Assembly: GCF_001949145.1 (NCBI RefSeq)
Contig: NW_019091606.1
Location: forward strand, 90,122-154,121
Length of the DNA stretch: 64,000 nt
Reading direction: 5' to 3'
Source: Acanthaster planci
Lineage: Eukaryota > Echinodermata > Asteroidea > Valvatida > Acanthasteridae
Position numbers and translations under genes: made by a program. Of this stretch, positions 39,341 through 52,400 are shown in pieces. The notes beneath the pieces were generated by a model. It was given only the letters and a program-made list of their open reading frames with translations. It ran no database searches and had not been told where the DNA came from. Position 1 is the stretch's first letter, and every line of letters begins with the position of its first letter.

Positions 39341-39775
39341 TAACTATACCTTTTCACTAATAGATTCATAATTATGCACGCATACGCACAAATGGCCTTG
39401 GCGGCAGGGGGGGCATTTCGATAATTCTCTGTCAGGTTTTCTGGCTTTTTAAAGATTTTGTTCTGGAAATCCCATTAAATCGTTTTTACTATTAGTTTCT
39501 AATCTAAGCGGGAGTTTTCCCGCTTAATCTCGTGCCCACAGGAAAAATCATGGTTGTAAAGTCTTTTTACAGAGCATTAAAAAATCCCGCTTAGATTAGA
39601 AACTAAGAGCAAAACCTATTTAATAGGATCTTCTGAAGAAAAAACGTAATAAAGCCAGAAAACTTGAGAGAAAATGATCAAAATCGCACCCCTGTACATT
39701 TCCAATGGCCCTTTCCAAGGCCATTTGTGCATATGCACGCATAATTATGATTTTATTAGTGAAAAGGTCTATTGA
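39341..39775. mobile_element. Foldback element, 435 bp
   Basis: The left end CCTTTTCACTAATAGATTCA followed by TAATTATGC is mirrored by GCATAATTATGATTTTATTA followed by GTGAAAAGG at the right end. Inner matching blocks include CAAATGGCCTTGG against CCAAGGCCATTTG and TTAGTTTCTAATCTAAGCGG against CCGCTTAGATTAGAAACTAA. The element is almost entirely palindromic with a loop of roughly 90 bp, and has no coding capacity. Confidence 0.85.
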
Positions 39776-42700
39776 GAAGAGAAATAACATGGGCTCTTCA
39801 TCAGAGATAATTTAAAGGAACCAGGAAACAAATTTTCTAAGAATCACTTTTTGTGTATCTCTGTACTTTTCTTCCATGTATGAAGACTGTTTGACACCTT
39901 TTTTGAGTTATGTGAACTGAATGGTGCACTTTTTGAAACATTAAAATTGACAAACCATATCTGGGCAAGTGAGGACGCTTTTGCTTTGATGTAAATCCAG
40001 GAAGACATGGTTCAGGTATCAGGTTGCATGTTTTCATGTTCAAATTGGGAACCCCAAATTTGCTATCAGGGAATATTTCTATGAAAAGGATTTTTGCTAG
40101 GTTATTGCCATATACTTACACAACAATTAATTGCCACAGAAAATGAAATCTGCCATAGCAGTGCTCAAAAATTTAGAGATTCAGTGCCTTGGATGACATC
40201 ATAGTTCTGCTCATGAATCTGCAAATATGCACTAGCATAAAAACCAAAAGCATCAAAATATGGGTTAAAATTGACAAAAATTAAAATGGGCTAAATTAAA
40301 ACCCAAGATGCAATTTCAAGGGGTTTTAGTAAAATTAATAAATATGTTTCTTTTTCCTGGATCCTTTCAATATCCACTTGTGCAGGCAGCTAACATGCCT
40401 CATCTCGACGTCATCTGCGCAGTGTATCGACAGGAAACGACCAAAAATAGCTTCGTCTCGCAACGTTCCTCGGAGAGGATGATCAGAACAACAAGAGGTT
40501 AAAGAATTCCGGCCTATTTTTGTATACCAGGTCGACGGTGGATAAGAGGGAAAAGAAGGACACACGAGAAAAGGCTAACAGAGACGGCAGAGAGGGGACA
40601 CTGCACAAATATTTTCACAGGGAAGTGTTTTTTGAAGTCTGAATGTTTGGTCTTTGAATTCGTAATTTGTGTTTTGAACCTATATAAAAGCACAAGTATG
40701 GCTGGAAGAAGTTCAACATTGCACCAGGCAGGGACGGGTTCACAATACAGACCTTTCTCTCTCGAAGACTGTGAAGGATCGAAGTCCATGCCTCCTGAGC
40801 TTAAAGCGGCTGATTTCAGTTCGACTTCCGTAATGTAAAAAGGTGATGTATTCCACCATAGTGCGGTTTATTATTAACCGATTCCTGACACTATAGGAGA
40901 TCGAAGAAAGAAAGGAGTTTGTTACTATGAAGCACAGGGGCGGCCCCTGTCGTCAAATCAACCGACTACCGAAAAATAAATGTTCTGTTTAAAGACACCC
41001 GCAAACACCTTTTACTGGCCGGGTTCTCAATTTTGACAATTGCACACACGGAAAAATAAAGAATAGCCTTTTCTGTGTTTGTTTTAGGGGAGGGTCATCC
41101 TGCGTAGCGCGACTGACGGAGAAGGGATGTAAATGTTGTTTAATTTTTGTATGCGCTGTATAAATTATATAGGAGCAAATATATGGGTATGCGACTTTTC
41201 AGCCATACAGGTACATTTATGCATCGTTTCTAGGAGACACACAAGCCGTTTTTTAGTTATTAGTGAGTAAGTTGGAACAGCCTACTTTCAATCAGGAAAT
41301 GGTGGACAATCTTACAACGTGACCCCGGATGCTGCCTATGTTTTTAATCGCATAAACGAACTTTGATTGGACAGGCATTAAATTACTTATGACCAACTTA
41401 TGAAGACACTTATTTACTATAATTCCATTAGACGGACAAAAAAAGAAAGAAAAAGAATTTCTTCATGAAGTGACGCATGAATGGCAGAAATGCATGACCC
41501 ACAGTGCTGACTGATACAGAGGAAATTCTTGAGGCCCACATTATAAGTCATGTTCGCTACGTAGGTATTCATTTCTAATTTAAACAGATGCAGATCTAGC
41601 GCTGTCGGTACCCCTGCCTTCAAGAAGATTGGGACCGAGAACACTCAATACACGACGCGACTACACACGGTGAACTACCATAAATCTACATGTACATAAA
41701 TCCGTTACACGTTAATGCAGAAGATGCCGCCTTACACCTCCAGTCCAATATGCTTTGTATAGTTAGGTTTGGTTTTGACCAGGCCCACGTTGTGACGAAG
41801 TTTGGAAACAAGTGCTTTAGTGTGTCATTTCTGCCTTAAATTTGCAAGGTTATTGAAGTGAAGTGCCCTACCGCCAGTCGCTTTTTAATTAGGAAATTCC
41901 CTTTGATCTGATGAAATTAGACAAACCATTTATTCAAGTAAAACGCCCTCAAAGTCTATTATTTAATTTCGCGGCATCCATTATCACGTTATGAAAACAA
42001 AGCCATGATCGTTTTGCATGAATTTTTGGATCAACAAAGAAAATTGGCCTAAGTGGGACTCATCTTTAACCATTACCGTATGTCGCGTCTGTACCGTACA
42101 GCAGAGGCATTGACAGACTGGATCCAGTGAAGTAACTAAAAATCGCTCTCAAAAGACATTTTTGTCACTTGATATAATTTTAAAACAACTACCGGGGTAT
42201 TATCAACATATGGTGGGCGTATGTCTTAAACTTGGCAATGACAATTCCTACACCTGTACATGTGTTCTTTTGGCGGATTAGATCTACACTGTCGCATTAT
42301 AGTCGCCATCTCAAGCCGGGCTACTGACAAACGTGCGTCATGTTTTAATTGAGAACGACAGGAGCTGTTTTCGTAGACAAGAGGCAAATGGGAGTTGCGG
42401 GGGGGGGATAAATGGAAGAAGAGAGAGAAATGTCATCACCCGAATCGCATAAACAAGCGTCTTTCGCATCCCGATCACGATCAGGCAGACCGGACATTAT
42501 TCGTCTTCATCCTGCAGACAGAAGGGGTGTAGACCCCTGGCGCTGGGAGAGATTTGCCGAGCTGCACGCGCTCGCTGCGCCACCGGACCGAAGCTAAGTA
42601 CGCATAATTATATGTCATCTGTGGCACACAACACGATAGGGCCTGGTCCCCCCCCTCAGCAAACATTGTTGAAATTGGGTAATGGAATAGTAAGATTATA

Positions 42701-44393
42701 CCGTTGCCATTTCACGCTGTGCTGAATGTTCATCGCAAGTACCATCTCTTATTTGACATGCTTTTTAATACAGTTCACAACACTTGATTTCCGTTTTCAT
42801 TCCAAATATTCAGTCATTTCACGTACTAATGTTTGGATGATTTGCTCTGTGAGCCCCGTTTGGCGGTTCCTTTGGTCTGAACTGCACTTCGCTGGTTCAA
42901 AAACGATTGTGAAATGCACGCATTACAGGCGCGTCGCTACCAGCAAAACGAACACTCTCGAGCAATATGACTGTTTTCAACCGATGAGGGGCTGCTTCTG
43001 CTCAAGGCATATAATTATATGCTGTTTAAGAAATTTCTACCCAAGATTCACCACCAGCAATACACTTTGTTCAGGAGATATGTATTTATCAAAGATTTAA
43101 TTGCTGATAGAGTGAAACGTTACCAACTAGTAAATTATCTGAAATTCCTGGGAGGTTTAGTAATGATTACACCTAATTTCGATCATTAGAATGGAAAATC
43201 CTGTTTCCCTATTTTAGCCATTCTCACTGAGTTGGACCGGGAATTCTAAACGCACAACAACGGTACCTCATTCAACCGCTGGTTTCTTAAAAATTAAATT
43301 TAAAACCATATTAAAGGTTAATTTGTGAGTTTGTTTCGAAACAAAAGCGTAAAAACCGCAGGCAAGTTTCACTGTTATCCGATCGGCAGGTGGCGTCTCA
43401 GTATGAATGCTCGAATGACTACTTGAGGGAGGTCTATTATAAAAACCACATGGAGTGGGCAATTGAAATATTCGCCAAGTCTTGAACTTTTGATATCTTT
43501 AATAGTTAAATAATAGTCATTTTTTGGAAGGCACTTCCTCCCGTCTCAGGTTACCGCAATGCCTGTCCTTTCTGAGTGCCATCCCATTGTTCTCTCTAAA
43601 TAAGATACCAGATCGACTTTTCTCAAGGGTTCAATGTGGAGGATGCCATGGCAACGCGTAGCATGGGTAACTGTTATTCATTATTCTTCAGTTCATGCAG
43701 TTTGTGAGGTTTTGTTCGGCGAGACACCTGGTGACATTTTAGAGACGGTCGCGGTGAAAGGTCGTGCTGCAGCCTCCCGCACAGTGCTTGGGGATTGTGG
43801 CAGGTAACACGAGCCAGTTTGTATTCAACGCAAAATAGGTCCACTGTCTTCTGACTGTCTTTCTTGCACCTGATCCGGCGGAAGACAGTCGATATCTGTC
43901 TCTAGGCCGACGGCTATTTCAGTCTTTACTACTGTGATCGGAATATTCCTAGTGTGCTGGGGGCATAGTTTACACTGCACGTGAGGACTTAGGACTGGAC
44001 TCGTGCACGTCTTCGAGAACTGTGAGTGACCTAAGAGCAAAGAGAAATAGGACCCTCTTGTAGTCACAGGCCTGAGGGGCATGGACGTGGACTAGTGACC
44101 GATTTATGCCAGTCCACATGGTTTATATAACACTGCTGTCTGAAATGTAAAAAAAAAAAAAACTTTTCAGGGTTTAATAACCCAACTGTTTTCATTCAAC
44201 CATACCTCTAATGAACAATTCAACGGGAAATTCAATAATTTAAGGAATGATTTTAGTTTACCTATTCTTGAGCTGTTTCTCAATGTTTTCGTCATGCATG
44301 TATAAGGCCTCCTGCAACTAGTCAACAATTTTGAGTACCACTGTCTGACTGGGCACAGGTCTTTAGGATACACGCACGCACACAAGTGTGTAT
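39776..44393. other. Non-coding stretch, no gene recognised
   Basis: No recognisable protein-coding frame or RNA gene. TACATGTA-type words are scattered through it, and there is an A run at about 44150-44162. Confidence 0.5.
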
Positions 44394-44397
44394 NGTT

Positions 44398-44463
44398 GTC
44401 AATCGGGGACCCTCTGTCAATCGGGGACCTTATTGTCCGCTATTGTCCAGGGTCCCCAATTGA
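44398..44463. repeat. Direct and inverted repeat cluster
   Basis: GTCAATCGGGGACC occurs twice in tandem (44398-44411 and 44416-44429). TCAATCGGGGACCCT at 44399-44413 is mirrored by AGGGTCCCCAATTGA at 44449-44463, and CTATTGTCC-like words repeat between them. It lies four bases after a single N (44394). Confidence 0.8.
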
Positions 44464-47400
44464 ATGCAGGAACAAACTCAAGGTCACGGCACTCGTCCAT
44501 TTCACCCGTACGCAAACTTCATGTAAATATACTAGCCATAGATAGATAGACCAGAAGAATAGTGTTTTATTCTTCGAGCCATAGATATCAGACGAATAAA
44601 AATAAAAATTGTCCTGAGATCTGGTATCAGCCTGTGGAGTTGGCTACCGAAGCGAATACGTCGCGCGCAATGATTATGTGTAAGACATTAGTGTGAGAAG
44701 CAATACGCGTGGGTAGTCCATTCGTCTGTACATGTACTACCCTTCCTGGTCGCGCCACGGTACTTGTTAGTGATCTAAACGTGACTTTTATTTCCAGCCA
44801 TCCAGAACCAAAACCCAGCAAGAGATGTGTTATAAATATATTCTTGGTTGGGACGATTTTACGCCGCTTTAACACCCCCAGTAAAAAACAAAAACAGTGG
44901 AAGAGAGGCAAAATTTAAAACTTTCAAAAAGTGAGTGGGTGGGGTCACAGTATGCATACCAACTTCTGCTACTTCTGTTCAAAACCTTAATATCTCGGCT
45001 GCCGTTTTTTTTTTACTTTTTATATAAATTGAATTCGTCAGTGAATGTTTTCCTTTAAGGCTTCTTGTCACGGACAGTCCATCTGGTTTTGACAGATATA
45101 GGTTGTCAGTTACACGCACGTGTAAATCCCATCTATCCCAATTTGCTTTCCGCCAAAGAATCAGTTTTTCCTCGGTGTTCAGTGCAAAATTCCATTTTCA
45201 TCGACTTCATGCTGCTGTGTCCTTTCTGATTTTTGAGCTAATTTAATTTCCATATTCATAAGCAAACCTGTGATGTCACGTGCAGAGGGAAAGACATTAA
45301 TGCTCTATTGGTGTGTGCACCAAATAAGACTGCTGAAATTTGATATTTTGCTGTTTCAAATTTCATTGACTTTTCATTGTTCTTTGGGTGCATGGTGAAG
45401 AGCCATCGAGCAATACTTTCTTTGGAATGTTTCCAATAAGCAAAATTTGAAAAAAAAAATGAACAGAGCAATGTCTTCCCTGAATGACAAGACAACAGCG
45501 CCCACAGTTGTCTGCAAGAGCAAGAGGTGTCTGTAGATTACCTTGTCCAGTTTAATCGTAACACAAACTAACGGATGCATGCCATCAACGAAGTTGGCAC
45601 TGGAATGCTCGAAATCCCCTCCCGGAAAGCTATTCAAGCAACAGTCGTCGTGCAGCAAGCCAAGAAAAAAAAGGAGACGAAAAAGGCGGGGACACTTTCG
45701 TAAATGAAAGACCGAAAATTGGTTCGTTTCGTGAAAGAGCACGTTGCGGCCGAGTATTCATCGCACGGTGTCAATTTCACATCTTCCCTAGTCTTGGCCC
45801 TTCCGGTCGGCAGTAACATAGTCCTAAGATTTCAAAATTAAGTGTCATGATGAATACTAAACAGGGGTGATTTGGATGAAATTCAATCAGTTTGACAGCA
45901 CGCAGCCTATACTATTAGATGGCGTCTAATAATAAAAGACTCTGTGTTCTAAAATGAATAAAACCGTTCACGTCAGTGTAGAAAGTACCGGTAGTCCACA
46001 CAAGTCTTTTTATAATCACCTCTTAATTCAAGGAAAATTATTTCGTAGGGATCCAAGCAAGGTGAATTCTGATATCATATCTCATTGTGTTTGAATATTT
46101 CTTAGTTCTCCTATTTTATGGAACTTTCCTGAATAAGTTTTGCGGAAAGACGAGTGGCCGTTTACAAGACAGTAATGGATTACACAATGTCATAACGACA
46201 GTTTGTTCGTACATTAAAAAGGTATATACATGTTAAAAAAAAACCCAACTTGTTTTTCTTGCCAAGAATAGCTCCCTTGACTAATAGGTATAGATGTTTA
46301 AGGAGCACTTGCACATGCAACTACACAACTGTGACAACCAGCGCCCAACCAAACGTGTCTCCAGCTTCTGATGACTTATTTCAACTAATACAACTACAAG
46401 GAGGCTGTTTCGGCTAAGTGATATCGGTATGTCAACAACTGAACAAAAGTACAGGGGTGGGGGATACGGCTGGGTCGTCAGCTTTTTTGCTCTTATTTTA
46501 CCTCCAATTATGCGTGTTAAGTATTCTTCCTCCCGCGGACAGCTTTCTAATGCACCTATATTTAGAGAGCTCTCCGGACCACCAGTGGTGTGTGTGTGTC
46601 TGTGTGTGTGTGTGTGGGGGGGGGTGATCGCCATCAGCTTAGCCGGGCTCGAGTCTGTCAGTCCCCGACAACCTGCCCATCAGACTACAGCGGCTGCGAT
46701 GAGCTGGCGATTTCGTCATCGGGTACTCATCCTGGGGCCGGCGTGCGTCACGGCCCCTATTTCATTACCCCTTTTCGGCCGGGGAGGGATTTCATTTCGA
46801 ATTAAAGGAAATGTTTGTGTTGTGGCGTAGTTTATAACCCCGGTACGGGGACTTTTTTTAATACAAATTTCCCTTCGATTCTCAATGTAATCATTCAGCC
46901 AGTTCATGTGTACCTTTCATCAGACACCCCATTTCATTTATTTCGAAGAAAGGTTTGGACCAAAGCGCAATGTCGTTCAATCCTCACAATGTCGAACTGT
47001 ACTCATGCATGATCCATTTTGTCCTCTCCAATCCAAACCTGTAGCTCATGCGAAAGATTCGAGCTTTCCTAAGTGTTTGCAGGCCATCTCAGTTGAAAGT
47101 TTGCACCACAGATTTGTAATTTGCTGCTAAATAAGACTCGAAACACGCATTTTGCCCTGCTTATAAGGAGATGCAGTTAAGTTCTACGTATACTTGCATA
47201 AACGACGTGAGACATCACCAGGAGCTAGGGCGAAATAATCAACATATCCCCTACACAGCAACGAGAAACTGCACTCAAAACGTTTTTCAGTGAACTTCGC
47301 TGCGGTTCGACTCACCTGTCAGTTCGATGCGTGTTGCGACAATTGACACATAATCCAAGGTTCGAGCCCTGCAAGCTGATTATTAAGGAATTTTAAGACT

Positions 47401-49355
47401 TAATTTTGACTTAACATTCTTAGTTTACATTCAAAATTTCATAAAGTGGAATTCCAATTGAAGTTTATCTGAGAAAAGCTGCAACAGGTGTGGGAACATG
47501 CCCGTCAGATTGTTTTCATGTCTTAATGTTGCGGACCGGCAGTAAGGCAATGCAGTGCATTGTCATTCATGCACTTACCGTTCCACTATTACCTAATCTG
47601 ATATTCATACATTCATCATGTACAAATGGTACTGCATGTATTAATATAATTGCTACGGTATTTTATAATATAATGCAATTATTTACTTTAAAATTTATTT
47701 CCTTTGTTCAAAGCAGGGCGAGGTTGGCCCCCACCCCTTTCCCAGGATCCGTGCTAGCTCAAGCTAATGTAAAATACTATAGTTCCTTGGTTAAAAAATC
47801 CCTATTGTATAACTTAATTGCTTGAAATAAAAAGGCAAAATCTAACTTAGAGGTGGATACAATTTGACTATCATGGGTTCGAACGCATTCGCTTTTCAAA
47901 ATCAAGAACGGTGTTGACGTGATGCACCCAAAATCTTTAAAAATAGCACGTCATGTATCATATCAGAACGCGACCTCATCATGATGCACGATACACAATT
48001 ATGTATGACCGATTATGCTGAAATAACGATTATATATCATGGGGAATGCTACTTCTGTAGGGTTTTACTACACGCTGTGTCTTTAAGGAAGACTGGCATC
48101 TTCCCCCTCCGTCCCGTCTAACTGTACTTCAGAGCAGTGCCAGATAAAAACTCATCAGTGGAGAGAGAGCGTGTTAAGTTTGCCTCCGGCGGCAGACGGA
48201 CCTCGCCTGTTCGTCAATATGGGACCGTATGAGCGTCATCCCCGCGAATACATCGATTACGGGGACCCTTTTCCCACCTGCAGCCCAGAGTCCAAGAGCT
48301 CTCTCTTCCGGGATAGAAACCCTGACTCGAGGGTTCACTCTTTATGGCTTACAGGGACAGCAACCAGTGTGAATCACCCGTGCTTTATATTCGCTGACAA
48401 AGCAACTGACTAAAATTACTGTTTGTTTTTGAACCCAGCATTGTTCCATTACTATTAAACTAGCAGGAGAACAGCATCGGAAAGAATAGCAACGATCAAC
48501 TTGAAAAACAGGTCTGATAAATCACAAACTGATGTATAGACCTTCGATTTTATTTTCGTGTTGCGGTCAAAAACAAACTACCGTAAGCCTTTACAATGAA
48601 GAAATGAAGATTTAGGTAGTACAGGATAGGTACGTTGGACTGAGATGGGTTGAGTTCCGTTTTTATGTTTGGTTATTTGGAGATTGGGCCTCTAGCTGCC
48701 TGTGTATGGGAACCTTGGTATTTAAGGATTGAATAGGGGAAACCATAATCAAACATTGCTTTTCCAAGACAGATGGAAAAAAACAGTTCGAAAAAAAAAA
48801 CTCGCGCGAGAGAACTTAGAGGTCGTATGTGCAATTAATTCTATGAAGACACTGCAACAGAAAGTCCTGAACAGTTTTTTATGTTTCCTCCGGCTAAAGC
48901 AGATTGATCTGATGGGTGATTTAAATGTTTGGCCTGAACCACAATTAAATATTTGAGAAGCTGATTGTACAACCCTTTTTGCCAGTCTACACCGTCGAAA
49001 GAAAATTTTATTGCTACACAATAATGCATAAAATTCGTTACAGTTACCTTGAAGCGGAACTTTTGTTTCTTGGGGAGTTAAGCTATTGAGGCAATTTGGT
49101 TACATATCAACTGAGTTTTTTTTTTTTTTTGCATTTATTCATTGAATCGCACCTATATTACACAAATATTTGCATCAAAAAATAAATACAAAAATATGCG
49201 ATACTCGATAGAATATTCATATATTCTGCACAGACCTCATGTTTCCTGTGTTACCTTTGTTTTAGGAAACATGCCAAAATCCACTGCGTTGTAGGGGTTC
49301 ATGGTGTTTTGTACACCTGAGGGGCAAATGGCACTCAAGGCGAAGCGTCGAGGCA
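44464..49355. other. Non-coding stretch with a GT microsatellite
   Basis: No gene is recognised. A GT-rich microsatellite ending in a G run occupies about 46589-46625. The frame over it (46429-46830) begins with a GGGYGWVV motif reminiscent of transporter first membrane helices, but it runs into the microsatellite and is not supported as a gene. Confidence 0.45.
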
Positions 49356-49400
49356 AATTGTTACCTGCAGCGACGGATCCCGTCGCAGCAGGTAACAATT
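49356..49400. repeat. 45-bp near-perfect hairpin
   Basis: AATTGTTACCTGC at 49356-49368 and GCGACGG at 49370-49376 pair with CCGTCGC at 49380-49386 and GCAGGTAACAATT at 49388-49400. This leaves one A-A mismatch and a three-base loop (ATC). Neighbouring sequence has no visible partner arms. Confidence 0.9.
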
Positions 49401-52400
49401 GTTTTGTTACTCCATGATCATAGATTTCACTGGAACGATCTTATGCAAGATAAATTAAAACACTTTGACAAATTGAAACTCGCGTGAAGTATGAATTAGA
49501 TTTAAAATTTCAAGGAAATTATTGAATGTGATGTCATTTGTTTACCTCTTCTTTTGGGGGGGGTGTCTATGATTTACAATAAACTCATTTAACATAAACC
49601 TGGGATTCATAAATCACCGGGGGGTTTAAATTTGTCGACTGGTTGAATTTCAAGAAAGCATTTACACCAAATGCTGTTGAAAAGTACTGACAAGATTGAA
49701 GAGCAGACGAAAAGAGACAATGGCATGAGCCTTTATATAAACAACAATGACGATTCGGATTGAAGAAACAGTCCGTCACGGTCAGAGTGAGGAGAGTAGC
49801 ATGGGAAGAGACTCAGTGCTTTTATGTCCCCCACACAGAGCACATCTCCTTCAATAATTGGTGTGTTCTAGTACCATCGCGGCTGTCCATCCTCGTCCCA
49901 AGATTACACAATTACAACGCCGTAGACACCACACATCAACTGTTGGAAAGATCACCGTTATCCATCATTTCCTTTGGCCTGGCAACATCGCTAGTGCGCG
50001 CCACGCTTGAATGATAAATGTGCGCTTAGAGCACATCACGTGATCAGTTCGCGACCAATAAAAATTGACTATCTTTGACCGTGGTATAACAAAACCATTG
50101 GTATGATTTGTGGCAGACACGCCAGGAAATCATTAAACTAATGGTCTGCACGAAACGTGAAGACTATTTTAAGGGGTGTATGACGTGAACACCTCACGTA
50201 CTGAATTGAAAAAGCAATCGTATCAACACACTGCCACTTTACCTATGTAATGCGTTTTCTGTAATTATTCATAATATGTTTGCTGTTTTTCGTGTTTGTC
50301 TGTTACTTTATGAGGGAAGATGAAAATAGGCCTAACTTAAACAGAGTTACTTAAAATTTGTTTCAGTATAAACTACCAGCGTGTTTGTGCATATGCCCGG
50401 AGGGAGAAATAATCAGCTTGAAACACATTGGTTCTTCCTCAGTATAAACATTTTTGCACGGCCACTAATCACCTCAAAACGTAGTTAATAAGACTGAGCA
50501 CACACATAACAGCCGTCTAATCACTCTCTTCCACAGCACACACGCGTTCGACTCACAGCAAATCAATATTACCGATGCATTTCGCCTTGTCAAAAATTCG
50601 AATTACACCAGAAAAAATATCCCAAGGCGGAACAAATGACCCCCGCCATCAGCCGTCCGGCGATTAGTTCGGGGGAGTTTGTTTTAATTTTGTCTGGGGC
50701 CTTGTGGCTGGTGAATAACTGGAGCAGCGAAATGAAGTGGAACTACCGCGATAACCGAGAACACACGAGTAGTTCCTTGCGCGCATAGATTTTCCCATAT
50801 TAGATAATTCTCATTATATAAGGGAAATTGTTAGTTACATTTGTATCGTTGGAGGTTGCAGTTTGGCGTAGCAAACCGCCCAGTGTGTATTACCTTCATG
50901 AGATGACACGACCAGTATGCAGATCTTCATTATAATACCTAGGCTATCATGAGTTGAACAAACATGTAGCCTATAGCCTTCCAACAACGATCCTTCGATG
51001 AAGAAATTTCTCTGATCGTACTTTTTTCAAGGGTGAGGAGCTTATGATTATTCTTTTCGGGCTCTCCGTATTTCCTAGACTTGGTGTCAAGTGGGTAGGC
51101 CTAATTAGTGTGGTTATATTCACCACGCGCAATGTGGCAATCTACCTGCGCATTACTTGCTGCGATCTGCACGTTATACACGTATTTCCACCTCTGAGCG
51201 GGGACGTTGGTTGCCTCGTTCCCAGTTTGTGGATAATCTAACCTTCAATTAAGGGCAAACCCGTTATATATAATTCAATTACCGACTTGGAGAATTCGTT
51301 TTCAGTCTTTTAAAAACAAATGGGACGATGTAACAGATTTCTAGGTGAACACTCTGACTGGTTAGGATTCTCTACGAGATAACTGTTTACGCGTAAGCAT
51401 TATGCAGACGTGTTCCAGACCTCTTCTCGAGGCACATTCATATTGTATGTCTTTAATCGATCTTTGCACCGTGAAACGTAACGATGCGCAATGGAGTCAG
51501 GGAGGACAAAATGTCGGTTGAATCCAATTCTGTTGGGATGCTGAAGAGAGATGCGTCGTAAAACCGAAGCAATACAACCTTTAAGCAGTGACTTCAACAG
51601 CAAAGATAGGCCTACATTCGAATTCGTCAGCGTGCACGCCGACTGTTATGCACCGGCCTGTACTCAAAACGGTAATCTCGCTACTTCGACAGTTTGTACT
51701 CCGTGTTGTGTAAAATAACAACATTATTTAGGCTATATAGCATAACTATGTAAATCAGATATTCCACAAAGATAAGAAAGTTTTATTTCAATCCACAATT
51801 TATGCAGATGGGTGTGTTGATATTTACGCACGAGATCTGCACATGTGTCCTAACGTATAGAAGAAGTCCCTTTTTAAATGATGGATGAATTTTCTCATTG
51901 CATAGCTTTGTGCCATTGGATCGCGCCACAGAAACTTGCGTATGCATTTTACTGCTCGATTATGTATGAATAGTTTAAGCTCTATGGAATAACAGTGCGA
52001 GAACGTATTTGTCAAGTAGTTAGGTAAGGCAAAACTCGGCCAGTTATGTTTCCATGGGTGTAAATCCCGGGGATGGGGGTATATAATGACCCCCACTTTT
52101 GAGGTGGGGGTGGGCTTTTGAATCACCACCCACATTTTTGTGGTGAGCAAAAAATTAAATCGGATTGTTAAGACTTTTTTTAGACTTTCGACGGCGAAAA
52201 TGCATTCAATATCACTCAAAAAGGGAAAACAATTTTAAAAAGCCATAAATATGCCATTCTGAATGCAGAATACAGATGTACATGTGCATCAATATCATGA
52301 ACATCAACAATAATATTATAGAGTCATATGATACCCCCCCCCGCGTTTCAGATTTCCATGGCTGGGCAAGTAATCCTCCCACTTTTCCCCATCCCCCATT

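Noticed and set aside
47340-47380. Possible tRNA or SINE B box (GGTTCGAGCCC)
   Set aside because: No matching A box, acceptor stem or anticodon arm could be found upstream.
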